Below are positions 48,805 through 61,500 of a DNA stretch of 64,000 bases, piece by piece (the first letter of the stretch is position 1; each line of letters begins with the position of its first letter). The stretch lies in NCBI GenBank assembly GCA_038025085.1, contig CM076150.1, positions 64,501 to 128,500 of the forward strand, given 5' to 3'. The notes under the pieces were generated by a model. It did no database searches. It saw only the letters and a program-made list of their open reading frames with translations, and had not been told where the DNA came from. The translations under genes were made by a program, and so were the position numbers. This stretch comes from Tetragonia tetragonoides (taxonomy: Eukaryota > Streptophyta > Magnoliopsida > Caryophyllales > Aizoaceae).

Positions 48805-49449
48805 TAACAATTTGGTAAAGGTTTACATACTCAATCCTATTGTGACGACGGTTGACAACCTGTAAGTCATATTGTAGATTTGTAGTCGGGGGAGGTTTAA
48901 TAACTCTGATATTGCCCTCAACCATCAAGCATGAACAAGGCTCCGCGTCAAAAGACAATAACTGTTCATGGTCAATCGGCTTCCAGAGTAGATTAGTACA
49001 CTGAACAATCAGAATCAGCAAGAAATGAATAGCATTTTGATCTTTACATGTAATCAGACACCTCCATGCCTATCAGGGCACTCAAAATCAGCAAACACCT
49101 GCGCCAGAGTTTATCTACATAAGAAGCCAACCTCTATCCCCACGGAAACAAGTGCAATTTATTATTTTTCCATTGAAAAGCGGTAAGTTAGTAGGGCCCC
49201 TCATCACGAGGTAATAACCCTACAACCTGATACAACCGTAGGTATGGACTTCACCTATGGTTAGAGGCCCTGGTACAGATACAGCGCCCGAGGAGCAGAC
49301 CGAATTTATTTCTTTTTTCTTAAAGCGGTCACTAAGGGGCAAGCTCGAAAATTGGGGGGGGGGGGCAATGCAAGGGTATGCCCAAATCCAAAGGACCCAA
49401 CCACAAGTTAAGCCACCCTACAATGGTGTTGCACGAAAGTTGCATTAAC

Positions 49450-49563
49450 TTTCTTTGCCATTAAGTATTAAATGTATTTTTAAATAGAACATACAATGAG
49501 AGAGAAACACAAGGTTTGGATTCTCTGGCTAGAGGACAATACTTAATGTCAAGGCAAAGCAAT
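49450..49563. repeat. Imperfect inverted repeat
   Basis: CTTTGCCATTAAGTATT at ~49452 faces AATACTTAATGTCAAGGCAAAG at ~49540 (in part), with ~60 bp between. It could be another small MITE. Ends and target duplication are not defined. Confidence 0.45.
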
Positions 49564-49638
49564 GTTTCCTTTGTCAATTATGCTTCTTGCCTGCAAAATT
49601 CCCAAGAAATTTGCACAAGAGGAGCTGCATCACCCATC

Positions 49639-51318
49639 TCATAGTATACTACATATGCAGCCTCTATTGCTAATGCCTTCATACTCTGTCTCTTCTGCTT
49701 CACTGTCAACAGCCATAAGGATACGTATTAACCAAATTTAAAGACATTCAGATACTATGAACCAACCAAACAGAAGACAGGAATTCAGGTTAAAAGTGAG
49801 AGAATGAAGGGATACTATTCATTGATCACTGACCATACATTGAGAGAACAACTTATCTACATGTAGCTACAGAATGCAACATATCTAAGCTGCTAAGCAA
49901 AGTCATCCTTCTCCATTTTTCCTATCAACTCAGGCTTGGCCACGTGCTCAAATGAACAAGTTTTTTCGTTGATGGTATTTAAAATCTTTTGAAATGCATA
50001 TGTTTGGATGTAGGGATATTCCTGTGGTCAGAGAAGATTATCACATTTGTTGTTATGACTTATGTGTGACCAGAACCGATGTGTGCTTTAGATCTTACAC
50101 AAGGGACAAGAAGAAAAGGAATAGACACTACATTGAGTTGTTCTCTGGAATAAACAACCAGAATCTAATCCTTGCCTGGTGCCATAAGAAGCATAGGCAT
50201 AGACTAATAGTATGGCATGTCACAAATTATCTCATCCATCATTTTGACAATTTTGCATCTGGAAATATTTACAGGATGATAGAACACATTTTAGATCTGC
50301 ACCATATATACAGGGAAATAAATCTCATGCCAGCAATGGCTTAACCCATCCACTCCCCTTCATCACACAGGGTGGAACATTATCACCCTTGGATGAATTC
50401 CTATTCTTCACCTCCAACTCCAAGCACCAGATATTACAATGCCAAAGGTCATAGTGTCATACCCACCAAACAGTTATCTTGAAAAGTTCAAATTATTGCA
50501 TTCACTCCTCACTTAAAAGTCGGGAAAGCAGTTTGTGGCATAACAAGCAGTCTGAGTGGGGTGGAGATACAAACTAAATTAAATATGATTAAAATGATTC
50601 ATGTAAGGAAATGAAAGCAAAAACATTACTAGTTTGGGCTGAGAATCCAAACCCTTGCCAGAAAGTACTAAAACCAGTAACCATTCGTCATATGCCAGAA
50701 ATAGTAATTCAGACAATTACAGACTACAGTAGACGATTAGTAATGGATGGTGAATTCTGGAAACTGGGCAGAACATCAAGGAACAAACTTTACCCAAAGC
50801 AGAAGCCCAAACAAGGGATTTTTGGTTTATAGACCTTTGACAAGTTTGAGCAGAGAGAGAGAGAGATACCTAGACTCAAACTCCCTGATCTGGGCAAGCT
50901 CCTTGCCTAGGGAGTCCAACCATTGAACTTTCTTTTTGTGGGTCTGAGCAGGAAGGTCTGATTGTGACTCTGCATCTGCATCTGCATCTGCATCTGCCTT
51001 TGCCTCTGATGGGGGAGATGACTTCCTGATCTTGAGACTGCTTCTGAGGCAACCATCATTTGCATTTGCATTTGCATTTGCATTTGCAGCCTGGTTGAGG
51101 GGATTGCCATTAATGCCTTGAATGTTATCCTTTTTCTGATCCTGACTTTCATTATTTATTATTATGGCTCCTCCTGCTTGCTTCTGGTCTCCTGCAACAA
51201 CGGCAACTGCATCCAATGGAGGGGTGTTCTCCAATTTGAAAGGCCCAGGCGTATATATCTGGGATGACGGTTTGCAGAAGCAAATGAAAGGGCAGTGAAT
51301 TTTGCACAACAAAACCCT
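49639..51318 (-). CDS. Small plant protein of unknown function with Cys-rich start and CaaX-like end, 2 exons
   Basis: Exons 51318-50870 and 49702-49639 join in frame to 170 residues; the intron is ~1.17 kb. I prefer the ATG at 51318 (MRVLLCKIHCPFICFCKPSS) over 51339, because the Cys-rich motif CPFICFCKPS-x-IYTPGP then starts the protein, as in plant relatives I remember. The middle is low-complexity, with NA and DA dipeptide runs produced by two hexanucleotide repeats (51059-51088 and 50970-50998). A conserved block, KKKVQWLDSLGKELAQIREF, follows, and the end is GCICSIL. The final CSIL fits a CaaX box with Leu, the pattern preferred by geranylgeranyltransferase I, so membrane attachment is possible. 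No function is known to me. By memory it may correspond to At3g13480/At1g55475. Confidence 0.8.
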
Positions 51319-51749
51319 CATCAATCCACAACCATACAAATTAACTACCTAGGAGTAGAGTATTACTTCTTCTTACCTTTTACCCATTATTCACATCACA
51401 TACACTGATTCATACATTGATACATACATTTAACCCACCACAAATAACTCACTTTCACTAATATATAGCCAACTCTCGCAATCAAGATTTCACACCAAAA
51501 TCTCTTCTGAAAATGATAATAGTAACTATGCCCTTTCTTAAAAATCAAATTTTTGAGGGGAATGATAATGGTAATCGAACAGGTCTCAGACCATAATCCG
51601 AGAAGGAAAAGCTCCAATCTTAGTAATTGGTTTTGGGTGATGAACAGGACAGGAGAGAGAGAGAGTCAACAATTTCACAAACAAAATTATTTATAACGAA
51701 AAGCAAAAGCAAAAGCAAAAAGCTTTCAAATTTCATTGAGAAGAAAAGA

Positions 51750-51971
51750 ATGGAGGGGTCGGGTACCCTTTCAAATTCTGTTTCTTGCCCATTCCATCCT
51801 CAATTAAGCTCATCATCACCAACAAGCCATCAGCAGCGGCAGTTGCTCTACAAAGGTAACCCGAAAAGGAGGAAAAACCCAAAAAGATCATTTTTGATTG
51901 TGGGCAAGGCAACCATGCTGCAATCTTTATTTTTATTTTATAAGATGCTGCAATTATTATTCATATTATAA
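51750..51971 (+). other. Possible orphan first exon with transit-peptide-like sequence
   Basis: An ATG at 51750 opens MEGSGTLSNSVSCPFHPQLS, a Ser-rich stretch, then Lys/Arg-rich sequence (KRRKNPKRSF) and IVGKA. This looks like a plastid transit peptide followed by nothing recognisable before the stop at 51971. It lies head-to-head with the small minus-strand gene (~430 bp apart). It may be a first exon whose downstream gene is lost or displaced, or chance. Low confidence. Confidence 0.25.
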
Positions 51972-52179
51972 CAATATACCGAAAAATTTCAAGTGTTTCA
52001 GTAACAAATTAACTATTTGCTTATGTGGTGTTACCAACCAATAGAATATTTTCAAAGTCATTTTTTTCTTTTTTTTTTCTCCAAATATTCCAAAACCACC
52101 CCCTATTTTCAAAGGTGTATTAGAGGGTAACAAATCCAGGTGGTGTTACTGAAACACCAGAAAATTTCTGAACAATATA

Positions 52180-52456
52180 CTCCCTCCGTCCCCTCTTTAC
52201 GTTGGTAGTTTTCATTTTAGTCCATCCCCTCTTTACGTTGGTACTTCCGTTTTAAGTAAGAAAAAAGTAATGAGATTACTTATATACCCACTTAAGGGAC
52301 CACCATATTCTCTCTCATACTTAATGGACAACAAGGGACTACCATATTCTCTTTCATACTTTAACAAGGGTCTTTGAGTCATTTTTTAGCCAAAATTTCC
52401 TTGTCTTAAACTCCGTTTCAAGTTAAACTACCAACGTAAAAAGGGGACGGAGAAAG
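52180..52456. mobile_element. Stowaway-like MITE
   Basis: The 277-bp element begins CTCCCTCCGTCCCCTCTTTA and its right end reverse-complements to CTTTCTCCGTCCCCTTTTTA. TA flanks both sides (52178-52179, 52457-52458). Inside, the segment TCCCCTCTTTACGTTGGTA occurs twice near the left end (52190 and 52225) and ACCATATTCTCT twice in the middle. Confidence 0.9.
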
Positions 52457-53888
52457 TATTCATTATCAATTAGAACACCAAAACAATTACGAAAATAAAA
52501 AGGAAAGAGGATAGTTTGGCTGGAAGACCTAATAATCAGTAGAAGGAGAACACAAAGAACAAACCTTATACCCCTTGAGTCCCTTCCCTGATCCCAAAAT
52601 GAGCTTTTCATTTAACAATTTGAGTCAAACTTCATAAAACTTGGCCAAAAATACTCCATTGAGTCTCTTCTCTGATCCAAAATGAGCTTCTCAATTTAAT
52701 ATTTAAGTCAAAATTCATAAAATTTGGCCAAAATATAAAATAATTAATATTCAAATATTCGGTTTCATCCAATTTATTTTAAATAGTATTTTCAAAAAAT
52801 TAATTTTTTATAATTTTATTTTTATATTAGTACAGTTATTGATAATTGTTGGTAAAATATTATCTTAAAAATGGTATAAAGTCAAATAAAAAGCTCATTT
52901 GAGAACGAATGCTCTAATAATAATAATAATAAAAGCAGAGATTTTGCCCACAAACAATAAGAATTAAAAAAAACAAAGACGTTTTTTAAAAGGAAATATA
53001 AATAAGTCGCATCTGCATTTCCTTCCTCCCTCCTATTGTTGGCTAGGCTACGCAATGATAAGAATTGTTTATTTAATTATTTTTTTTTTATGGGACTTGT
53101 TTATTTAATTTGATAAGGCCTCTTTTGGTAAAGAGTTTTTTGGGCTCAAAATTAGTTATTTGGGTAGAATTAGCTGTTTGACTGGGTCAAAACGCTAAGT
53201 TTAGTGTTTGGTAAAGAAGCTCAAAAAGGAAGTCTTTTAAAGTTAGTTGTTTGAAATTTATTAATCAAATGACCACTTGCTATAATACTTATGTGTAATT
53301 ACAATAATTGTCATTCTCTTGTTTTTGCCTCTCTAAACCTATCCTCATGGCTAAATTAATATAATAAATTATTTTAAATTTTACCTTAACTTTAGTTATG
53401 TATTTCAGCACCATCGTTTATGTTTGCAATTAATTATATATTATTAATTGTATAATTTTATCTTAAAAAATCAACAACACAATACTAACATTTATACTAA
53501 TATGGTAGAATTTTCAAAATTCAACATTACAAATTTTTTATTTTCAAAGTTCAATTGTTTTTTTGTTTTTTTGATAATACACACAATTAATATTCTATAT
53601 AATATATATCAAAATATCATTAATAAAAATCTAACTAATAGATTCAATTGAACTTATTTATTTAAATTTAGCATCTTCTAATAAAATAATTTTAGATCTT
53701 ATTTTGATGTATTATGGAATATATTCAAAATTTTAGCATAGTTATTACAAAATATTTGATAATAACAAAGTAAACTAATATCATTAGATGTCATGTTACA
53801 TATTCAAATAGCTAACAGTTTATTTATCCAACCAAATATTTTTTTGCATGAACAGCTAAGACATACACTTGTTCAAAACAACTGATAA
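52457..53888. other. AT-rich intergenic sequence
   Basis: Very AT-rich, with a direct repeat, TGATCC-AAAATGAGCTT (~52591 and ~52674). From ~53115 sequence such as CTCTTTTGGTAAAGAG and TTTGGTAAAGAAGCTC begins, resembling the reverse complement of ATTGCCAAATATGACC at ~54495. The element at 53889 may therefore be nested in an older one spanning about 53115-54515. No gene is seen. Confidence 0.45.
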
Positions 53889-54434
53889 AGGGGGTGTTTA
53901 GATGTTGGCTTGTGGGGTGACTTTTGGCAAAATTGGATGTTTGACCAGTCCATCATCCAATATTGGTGTTTGGATGTTAGCTTGTGAGATTGGCTTTTGG
54001 GTTTCCACAAGCAAACTTTTGAAAAGTCGAGGAGGGTAGCTTTTGGGTATTGGCTGGTGGAATTAGTCTAGTCCAATGATAAGATAGTCCAAGACTTGTA
54101 ATTATTTACTTCTATGCCATCAAATTCCTCAATCATATGAATGTCCTTATAGGTCATTTTACATATAACTAGCTAATGATATCAGCTAATGTTACCAAAC
54201 ATTTGTTTCCAGACATCCAATGTTACTAGCCGGTCAAATCAGCTAACAATACCAGTCATCGACCAACAGCCATCAGCCCACAGCTAATGTCACCAGCCAA
54301 TTGCCAAACAGGGCCAAAAACTGCTAAACATCCAATGTTACCAGCCGGTCAAATCAGCTAACAATATCAGTCATCGACCAACCGTCATCAGCCAACAGCT
54401 AATATCACCAGCCAATTGCCAAACAGGGCCAAAA
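53889..54434. mobile_element. hAT-like element with duplicated 3' end
   Basis: The left end reads GGGGGTGTTTAGATGTTGGC. The right end, reverse-complemented, reads GGCCCTGTTTGGCAATTGGC. Flanks ACTGATAA (53881-53888) and ACTGCTAA (54435-54442) match at 7 of 8 positions. The right end is present twice in tandem with a 115-bp period (54214-54328 and 54329-54443). The interior is rich in CAGCTAA and CAGCCAA motifs. No transposase is encoded. Confidence 0.7.
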
Positions 54435-54443
54435 ACTGCTAAT

Positions 54444-56762
54444 AGCTAATAATTAACGCAATCAACTAAGAGCTAACTAACAGCTAACAACTAATTGCCA
54501 AATATGACCAAAATGGTTTTATATTGCTTGGAGCCTAGGAAGGACGATAATGATAAGTGCACGGCGTGATTGTTGTATTGTTTGTCTAGAAGACCTTTTC
54601 TTTTTTTGCTATGCGTTTGTCTAGAGGACTTGTTGCAGCAACATGTCTTCCTCTCGCTCGTGTAGTACACTGTGTGTATGCTACTGCCGATGGTGTGTGT
54701 GGAGACCGGATAACTTTTATGTGATCAAGAGAGGGAGATGGAGGTATTTGTTTATTAGTAGTGTTGGTAGATGACAAATTCCCCACACTCCCAGTTTGAA
54801 GAAGATGGAGAGAGACAAATTTAGTAATTTGCATTATCATTATGATAAGTATTAAGTAATATCTGAGATAGGCTAAACCAAATTTAATACCACCAATTTG
54901 TCTAGAGCACCGAGGGATTGAAGATGGTCCTTAGACAACAATTGACTACTGAATTTTTTTTGTTTGTCATGTCACCTTTTTTTTTTAGGGGAAATGAATT
55001 TAGCTCTTTTATTAGAATGGGTTCCGTATTTCCATCCTGGAGATCTCTAATTTACTTACCGTGTTACTATTTGATACTCTTAGTAGCTAAAGGATACAAT
55101 CACAAATTTTATCTTGAACTTCAGGTGTATTATTTTCAACTTATTTTGTTATTGTTTTTTTTTGCTTCTCGTCAATCGGATACTGATTTAGTTCAGTACA
55201 CTTTAATTCAGTTCAAGAACATATTTTTTCTCTTATTATATTCAGTGCTTGCGGTAGTGGAAAAGAATTGATAATAACATTTTTCTTAGTAGGAGAATTT
55301 TCAGTATATAATAATAAATTTAAAAGGGAAGAAAGATAATTATAGTCTCTAGATATTACTCCATGACTGTACAAGGACTTTTATTAAATAGGAGTATAAC
55401 GAGGTTATGTTGTTTGCTGCATGAGAAGTTGAGAACCCGCAATAATTGAAAAAGGTAGAGGGGGAGGGCGCATGGATGCCCCAGAAACCAGAATGCATGT
55501 CATGGAGGGAGCAAAAGGCCCACCTTCCTCTCTCACTTTCTGTCCTTCAATCCTCACTTTGGCAATTTGCATGTCAATTTCCCTCTCCAGTCTCCCTCTC
55601 CCTCTCCCACTCAACTATGAAAGGAATCTTAATTATTATGCTGCCAGAGGGGCTTGCTTCTACTATAGTACTAGTATACTGTGTCTGTATGATTTCACCA
55701 ATTCAACATGTTTATTGATTTAAGAGCAAGACAGTAATTAGGTTAATTAAAGGCTTAGCAGCCCAAAGCACTAGCCCCTTCAAGCAGCTCCATCAAGGAG
55801 CAAGTATAGCTCCTATAAGCTAGCAGTTACAAGACAGGAGAGATGAGGAATCAAACCCATAACCTTATCTTACCAAACCACCCTTGATGGTGGGAGGGCT
55901 GCTACTTAGCAACTAGGACATGACCCATAATTCCAAATACCCCAAATTGGGAGTGAGATTCGCAATCCAGATACAGTAGAGATCAAGACAGTCTTACAAG
56001 GGCTGCAGAGTGGTTTCAGAAGCAGTAGAGAAAGAATCTGTCTCCTCAACACTCAACAGCCCCAGCGTCTGCCTCCGCTATTCTGCTTCTGTTCCATATG
56101 TTTCTGCAGTCGGAGACCAACTACTCCCCATCGAAGGACCTCCAAGCACCCTGGAGTCATTCCCCTCTTTTCTCCTCAGAGGAGCCCCAAGTAGTTAACT
56201 TGTAAAAACAAAAACAAAAGGCAAAGAATGTGCATCCTATGAGACTTCATATCAGAGTAATAATTTCATAGCTTATATACAATAGATCAGAAATCAATAG
56301 TTCACATCGAACCACATCTAGAACAGGACGATATTGAAAAGTGGTCTATACACAGCATAATACTTTCAGTAACCAATCGAATTTCATTGTTGGACAACGA
56401 TCATCCTTGAACGATCATACTTTAGCATAATGCTTCTACTAACAGGTTATTCTCAATGTATTGGATCGACACAACTACATCAGATCAATAATCCGTGAAC
56501 ATCTCATTGACCAACGCTCTATGGGTGTCCTAAATTGAACTTTTCTAAATATTTAGAGATGAGAGATTAACTATTCTGTACTTTCTGCAAAACCTTAACT
56601 TGTTCCTCAACCAATAATTGGGTCCATATTAATGACTCAAATTAAGCCTAGAGGTTGGATGAGAACCAACTATTTAGCAGCATCCTGGAATAACCACTTG
56701 GGGCCGCTAAACTGCCACTCTCCAAAAGAACAAATTCCCTTGCAGTTTCAACTGCAGCTATC
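54444..56762. other. Intergenic region downstream of the lysyl-tRNA synthetase gene
   Basis: Contains the expected 3' UTR of the synthetase (minus strand, stop at 56763), a SINE-like segment at ~55735-55930 and otherwise AT-rich sequence. ORFs at 54918-55271, 55446-55718 and 56010-56198 show no recognisable protein features. Confidence 0.55.
55735..55930 (-). mobile_element. Possible tRNA-derived SINE fragment
   Basis: On the minus strand GGGTTTGATTCCTC (~55845-55858) resembles a polymerase III B box, preceded by TGGTTTGGTAAGATAAGG, which could be an A-box remnant. The segment has the mixed composition of plant SINEs, but I found no target duplication or A-tail. Confidence 0.4.
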
Positions 56763-58484
56763 TTATTGCTGAACCTTGAGGACAGGGAAGGCTATAACAT
56801 CCCGAATGCTGGCAGAGTTGGTCAACAGCATCACTAGCCTGTCAATTCCAAGCCCCTGTCAAAACCAAACCACTCCATTAGTATGCTTTAACATCCATGT
56901 GGCATTATTGATCTGCTTATGCCCAACTGTGAGATTGAATATTATAGAGGCCACGGTTTTTGCTACATAAGACATGTAACTAAATGCACAATTATTTTCA
57001 TCAAGAGCCATGCATTTAGGCAGAAAAATATAAAACCCACCAAATTCTGCCCAAGGCTATGTAGCCAAATGGAGCTTTCTATTTCCTCTACAAGCATCAA
57101 CACGGCTATAAGTACTACATGCAACATAAAGCATGCGAGAGAAGGGAAACTCTCTACAGAACTCAGATTATAATGTCTTATCAATGCATCCCTGACAAAA
57201 ATAGAGGCTGCGTATCTCCCCAAACCTCAACAGCAAAGTAACGGGACTGCACTTGGTGGGTTTTTTTAGATAGAGTCATAGAGATATTATTTATTAAACC
57301 TGAAGTAGTATTACAACGAAACAGGACAAGAAGTCCTCACAAAGAGAAACAAATTAGACTGCACTGGATGGTGGTATTGTAATTGAGGGGGGGAAACTAC
57401 TATAATAAATAATGATTTGTGTGAGAACAACCACATAGCTGAAGTCCAATGCAAATTGGCAAACCATCAATGCTCGTGGGTACGACACTTAACGTGTTTC
57501 TTACACTCGATTACTAGAATATTACCATCGCACCTTGTTTTTATCAATGATTTCTATATATACTAGTATATATTATCATCAAAAAGGGAAACTTTGTCGG
57601 AAAGCCTCTAATAGAACCAGGAAAAAAAATTACAAAACAATTTCTTCAACAAGCTCCTCTAAACCAATCCAAATCCTTGTTCCATTATGTGAACCACTTT
57701 CTATCCCAAACACATCCTGATCATCCGTGATGTTGGCATGCATCTTAATTGTATGATAGTGAAAAGGGAGTGGGACAGGAGATGGCAAACAAAGTGGAAA
57801 AATGGATCTTTACTGTACCAGCTCGGCACTGGTCACATCCCCTTCCAGCCCCTTGGAAATGTTCTCCAGTTAAAAAAAGGGAGCATGGAAAAAAATGACA
57901 GCATGTGCTAATCGACTCCTACTCCCCCCCCCCCCCAAAGATTAAACATTTTAAGAGCTAATTAACGAAATTGATTCACCACATGGGCAATGGCTAAGGC
58001 GTTGAACAAACAACTCCTACAAGAAATCTAACACAACTATTCATTAAATTAAAAAATCAAATAACCCATCAGCACGAAAAAAAAATTGAAGATCTGTTCT
58101 CAGAGAGAGAGCTTCGTTTTATTAGGAGCTTCTGACAATTTTTCCTTTAAAATGGCCAAATTATCTTTGACGTTTGACCAACTCTAAGGATCACTTTGAA
58201 ACAAACCATGAAATTTTGCAACTCCAGGGTACCAGACAAGATAATGGATAACCTCAGCGTACAGTCGAAATTTTCCCAAATTACGGGGTACTGAAGGACC
58301 CCACACCACACCCCCACTAAAAAGAGAAAGAAACCCCCTACCTACAATTATCATTCGCCAATTTTTTTGCAAACTCAGAAAGTCTTCTGCGGAAATTTCT
58401 GTACACAAAATTACTTGAATCAACCTCCACCAGAAACACATTTAAGATTCTTTACCTTGCAGGGTTGCACGTTAGTGATTAGAC

Positions 58485-58548
<64 letters not shown>

Positions 58549-61500
58549 GAAAAGAAGAACAAGTGAACACACCATTCCAGAAGCTGGAGGCATTCCATAC
58601 TCCAAAGCTGTCAAAAAATCCTCATCAAGAGTCACCTCATAGAAATCATCTGCAGTTTTATGTCCCTCATGATCAGCTTCTGGTTGCTTCTTCTGATTGT
58701 GCTGCCTCACTTGCTCTTCCAAGCGCAACCTCTGTTTCCGTATAAAACAAATTTTGCGTCGAACTATCAATAAGCATTGCTAGAAGATGAATAGGGTAAG
58801 CATTTTAAAGAGAAAGCACAGATCACAATGAAATATTTTGCCATCACTTAACCAACGTGCATTTCAGAGTAACATATTCCAGAGAATCTAGCAAGACGAT
58901 ACAATGACAAACTCTATAACATACATAATCCACATCAAAGGCACAGGTTCATGGCACAAAATAGAAATGTGGTTTAGTTCAAGTGCTAGTAGTTATCTAA
59001 AAAAGGAACTCCTTTGTTCTAATGATGAACTTCTTAGCCAAGAATAGCACACCACCGTCACAGTTGATTAACTTGAGTGTCTATTGATGTACACGCAGTT
59101 ACCTGATCCATAGGATCTGTCAACTCCGAGAATGCATTCCCCAGTTCCCGACCACAGATGAACAATTCGAATCTCTCAGTCAAGCCTGCAGAGCTGGATT
59201 GACGATATCTAGTATGAGTACATAGGGAAGAGACAGATAACCGAAGCTATCTATATTGTTTATAACATGGAATGCAGATAATGTAGAGACTTCAACCAAG
59301 CTGCCAAGGCAAGCATAAATTCTGTCAACTGAATGACATAAACAAAGAACCCCAAGCTCGCAAAGCACGCTCAAGGGAAGGGATGTCCTTAGCTGAGGAA
59401 AAGGATGATTATGCAGCTCTCATTGAATGTCCTTTTTCTCAGTGAAACCCTGAATTCAATTTTCTTTTAAATCATATTGAGGTCATATTGTGAATCAACT
59501 AAATTCTGGTTCAGCCATCTTTTTCAGACATCCTTGCCTCCTTGCACACTTAAAACACAACTATTTAATCATAGTAACAGACTGAATGATCTGTGCAAGT
59601 GTGAGAACCATTGGCAAAGCAACTTAAAGTATGCCATATCTGTCATCTCTACAATTGGGCATCGCTATAAACCACCACCACCAAACCTTAAATGGGCGTT
59701 GTCAGCCACGTAATCTTTCCTAATCAAAGAGTGAAAGGAACCCATACTGAGGAGACCCTTCTACTCCATTTACATGTTTATCATTTTAAACTGCTGTCAA
59801 TTCATCCAAATGTGCCGTAATGTGTCGTAAGATTATCATATCAATCTATTACCAATTGTCTTAGGTTTTGTTTGAATATGTGAACTTGATTTGAATATCA
59901 TGATTTCAATTTCATATTGGAAATTTCAAATTCAATAATTCAATAATTCAATTCCAATTTCAATGTTTGAAAACTCAAAGAATTGAAATTTTAGGATTTC
60001 TAAACAAGAAAGAAAAAAAAAAGCAACAAAAGTCATACAGACCCCTATCATTCTCCCTTTTTGGCTATACAAGCCACCAACGTTCAAAATAGGTTGTATA
60101 GAACCCCCAACGTTGTATTTTTGGTCGTATAGACCCTTAGATGGCCGGAAAATGAGAGAATGATGTACAATCTCCAATGAGGCAAGTGTTATGAAGAATA
60201 AATGTTAAAAAATGAAAAACCAAATAATTTATTCATTTTTTTATCCTTTTATTATTTACCCTATTAATTTCAATGAACTGATGATACTAAAAAATAATAT
60301 TGTAGTATAAATAATTATAATACACACCAAAAACATAATTTAAATAGGGTATAGAAAATTAAACAATTTCTTTCCTCTTCGATATATTTGCTATTATACA
60401 CTTTTTAATTTTCATAAAAGTTGTTCCATCTCATATTTTGTTTGTGAACTTGCCAACCTTTGCACTTTTTTATTTATATTTTTTTATTACATTCTTTTTC
60501 TATACTTTAATTTGACCTTAATCGACCAAAAATTATTAGGTACAAGACTGTCCATTTAGACAATCGAATGAAAAGAAAATTAACAAAAATAAGTACGTAT
60601 TTCAATTGTAAAAATCTTTTTAGAATGACGGTGATCAATCACTGTGGGCAATAAGTTTGCTTAGTACAATTGTTATTTTGCCGTTAAAAAATAATTAAAA
60701 GACCAATGATCTATTATGCTCTAGTTTATCTCCAATTATAGTAAAGCCAAAAAATTATATCATATTTTTGTGATGCAATTATGTAATCGGAGAGTCTACG
60801 TCACTCTCCCCATTCTCAAGTTTTCAAGGGTCTACATGGCCAAAAATGAAACGTTGGGGGTCTAGACAACCTGTTTTCAACGTCGGTGGCTTGCAGCCAA
60901 ACTTCACAACGATAGGGGCTTGTGTGACCAATCGTAGTACTTTTGACACTTCATTATATAAATATATGATTTTTCTTTATCAAGAAAAAAATGAATGTGG
61001 AGAGGAGAAAGTCGTAATAGGTAACAAATGGTCTACCTTTCTATTGAAGAAGATGAATTTGGGAAGTTGAGAGAAAATCAAATGCCACAGAGCGACCAAA
61101 GGAGTTTGATCGAGTGAAAGCCGAAAACATTTCAAGAGCTTGAGGTGGGGTGGGTGGAGATGAATTCAGGGAGACAGAAATTTTTGTCAGAGGAAGGAGA
61201 GAGAGAATCAACATCTGAGAGAAACCACTCCATGACCAATTAATATTAGCCACTTTATGACTCAATTCAGGGTGCATTTGGTGTCATTGTGGGCTAAAGT
61301 GGCTGGCGCTTTCAAGGGGGTGCTCCACCTCACTAATGTTCAATGAATTTGGGGGGATTTGCAGTTACTATTTTATATTATTGATAAAAAGTTTCTAATC
61401 TTAAAATAAAAATAAAAAAACTAAAGAATAAGAAGCAAGCAAACAGATGACTATATATATGTGTATCAGTGTATGTGTGTGTGCATCAGAGAGAGAGAGA

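Larger units (their letters stand above)
47361..49638. other. Intergenic region with several inverted-repeat elements
   Basis: Contains the MET1-like 3' UTR, the 3' side of the small minus-strand gene, two MITE-like elements (47949-48094, 48574-48804) and a third imperfect inverted repeat (~49450-49563). A short direct repeat, GCTGAACAAAGGTGCT, occurs at ~48330 and ~48347, and a G-run at 49354-49366. No gene is supported. Confidence 0.6.

Noticed and set aside
58420..58770. Minus-strand ORF with a long poly-Asn tract
   Set aside because: The N-terminal half is a real synthetase exon (58731-58573); the poly-Asn part is the ATT microsatellite in the intron after the splice donor.
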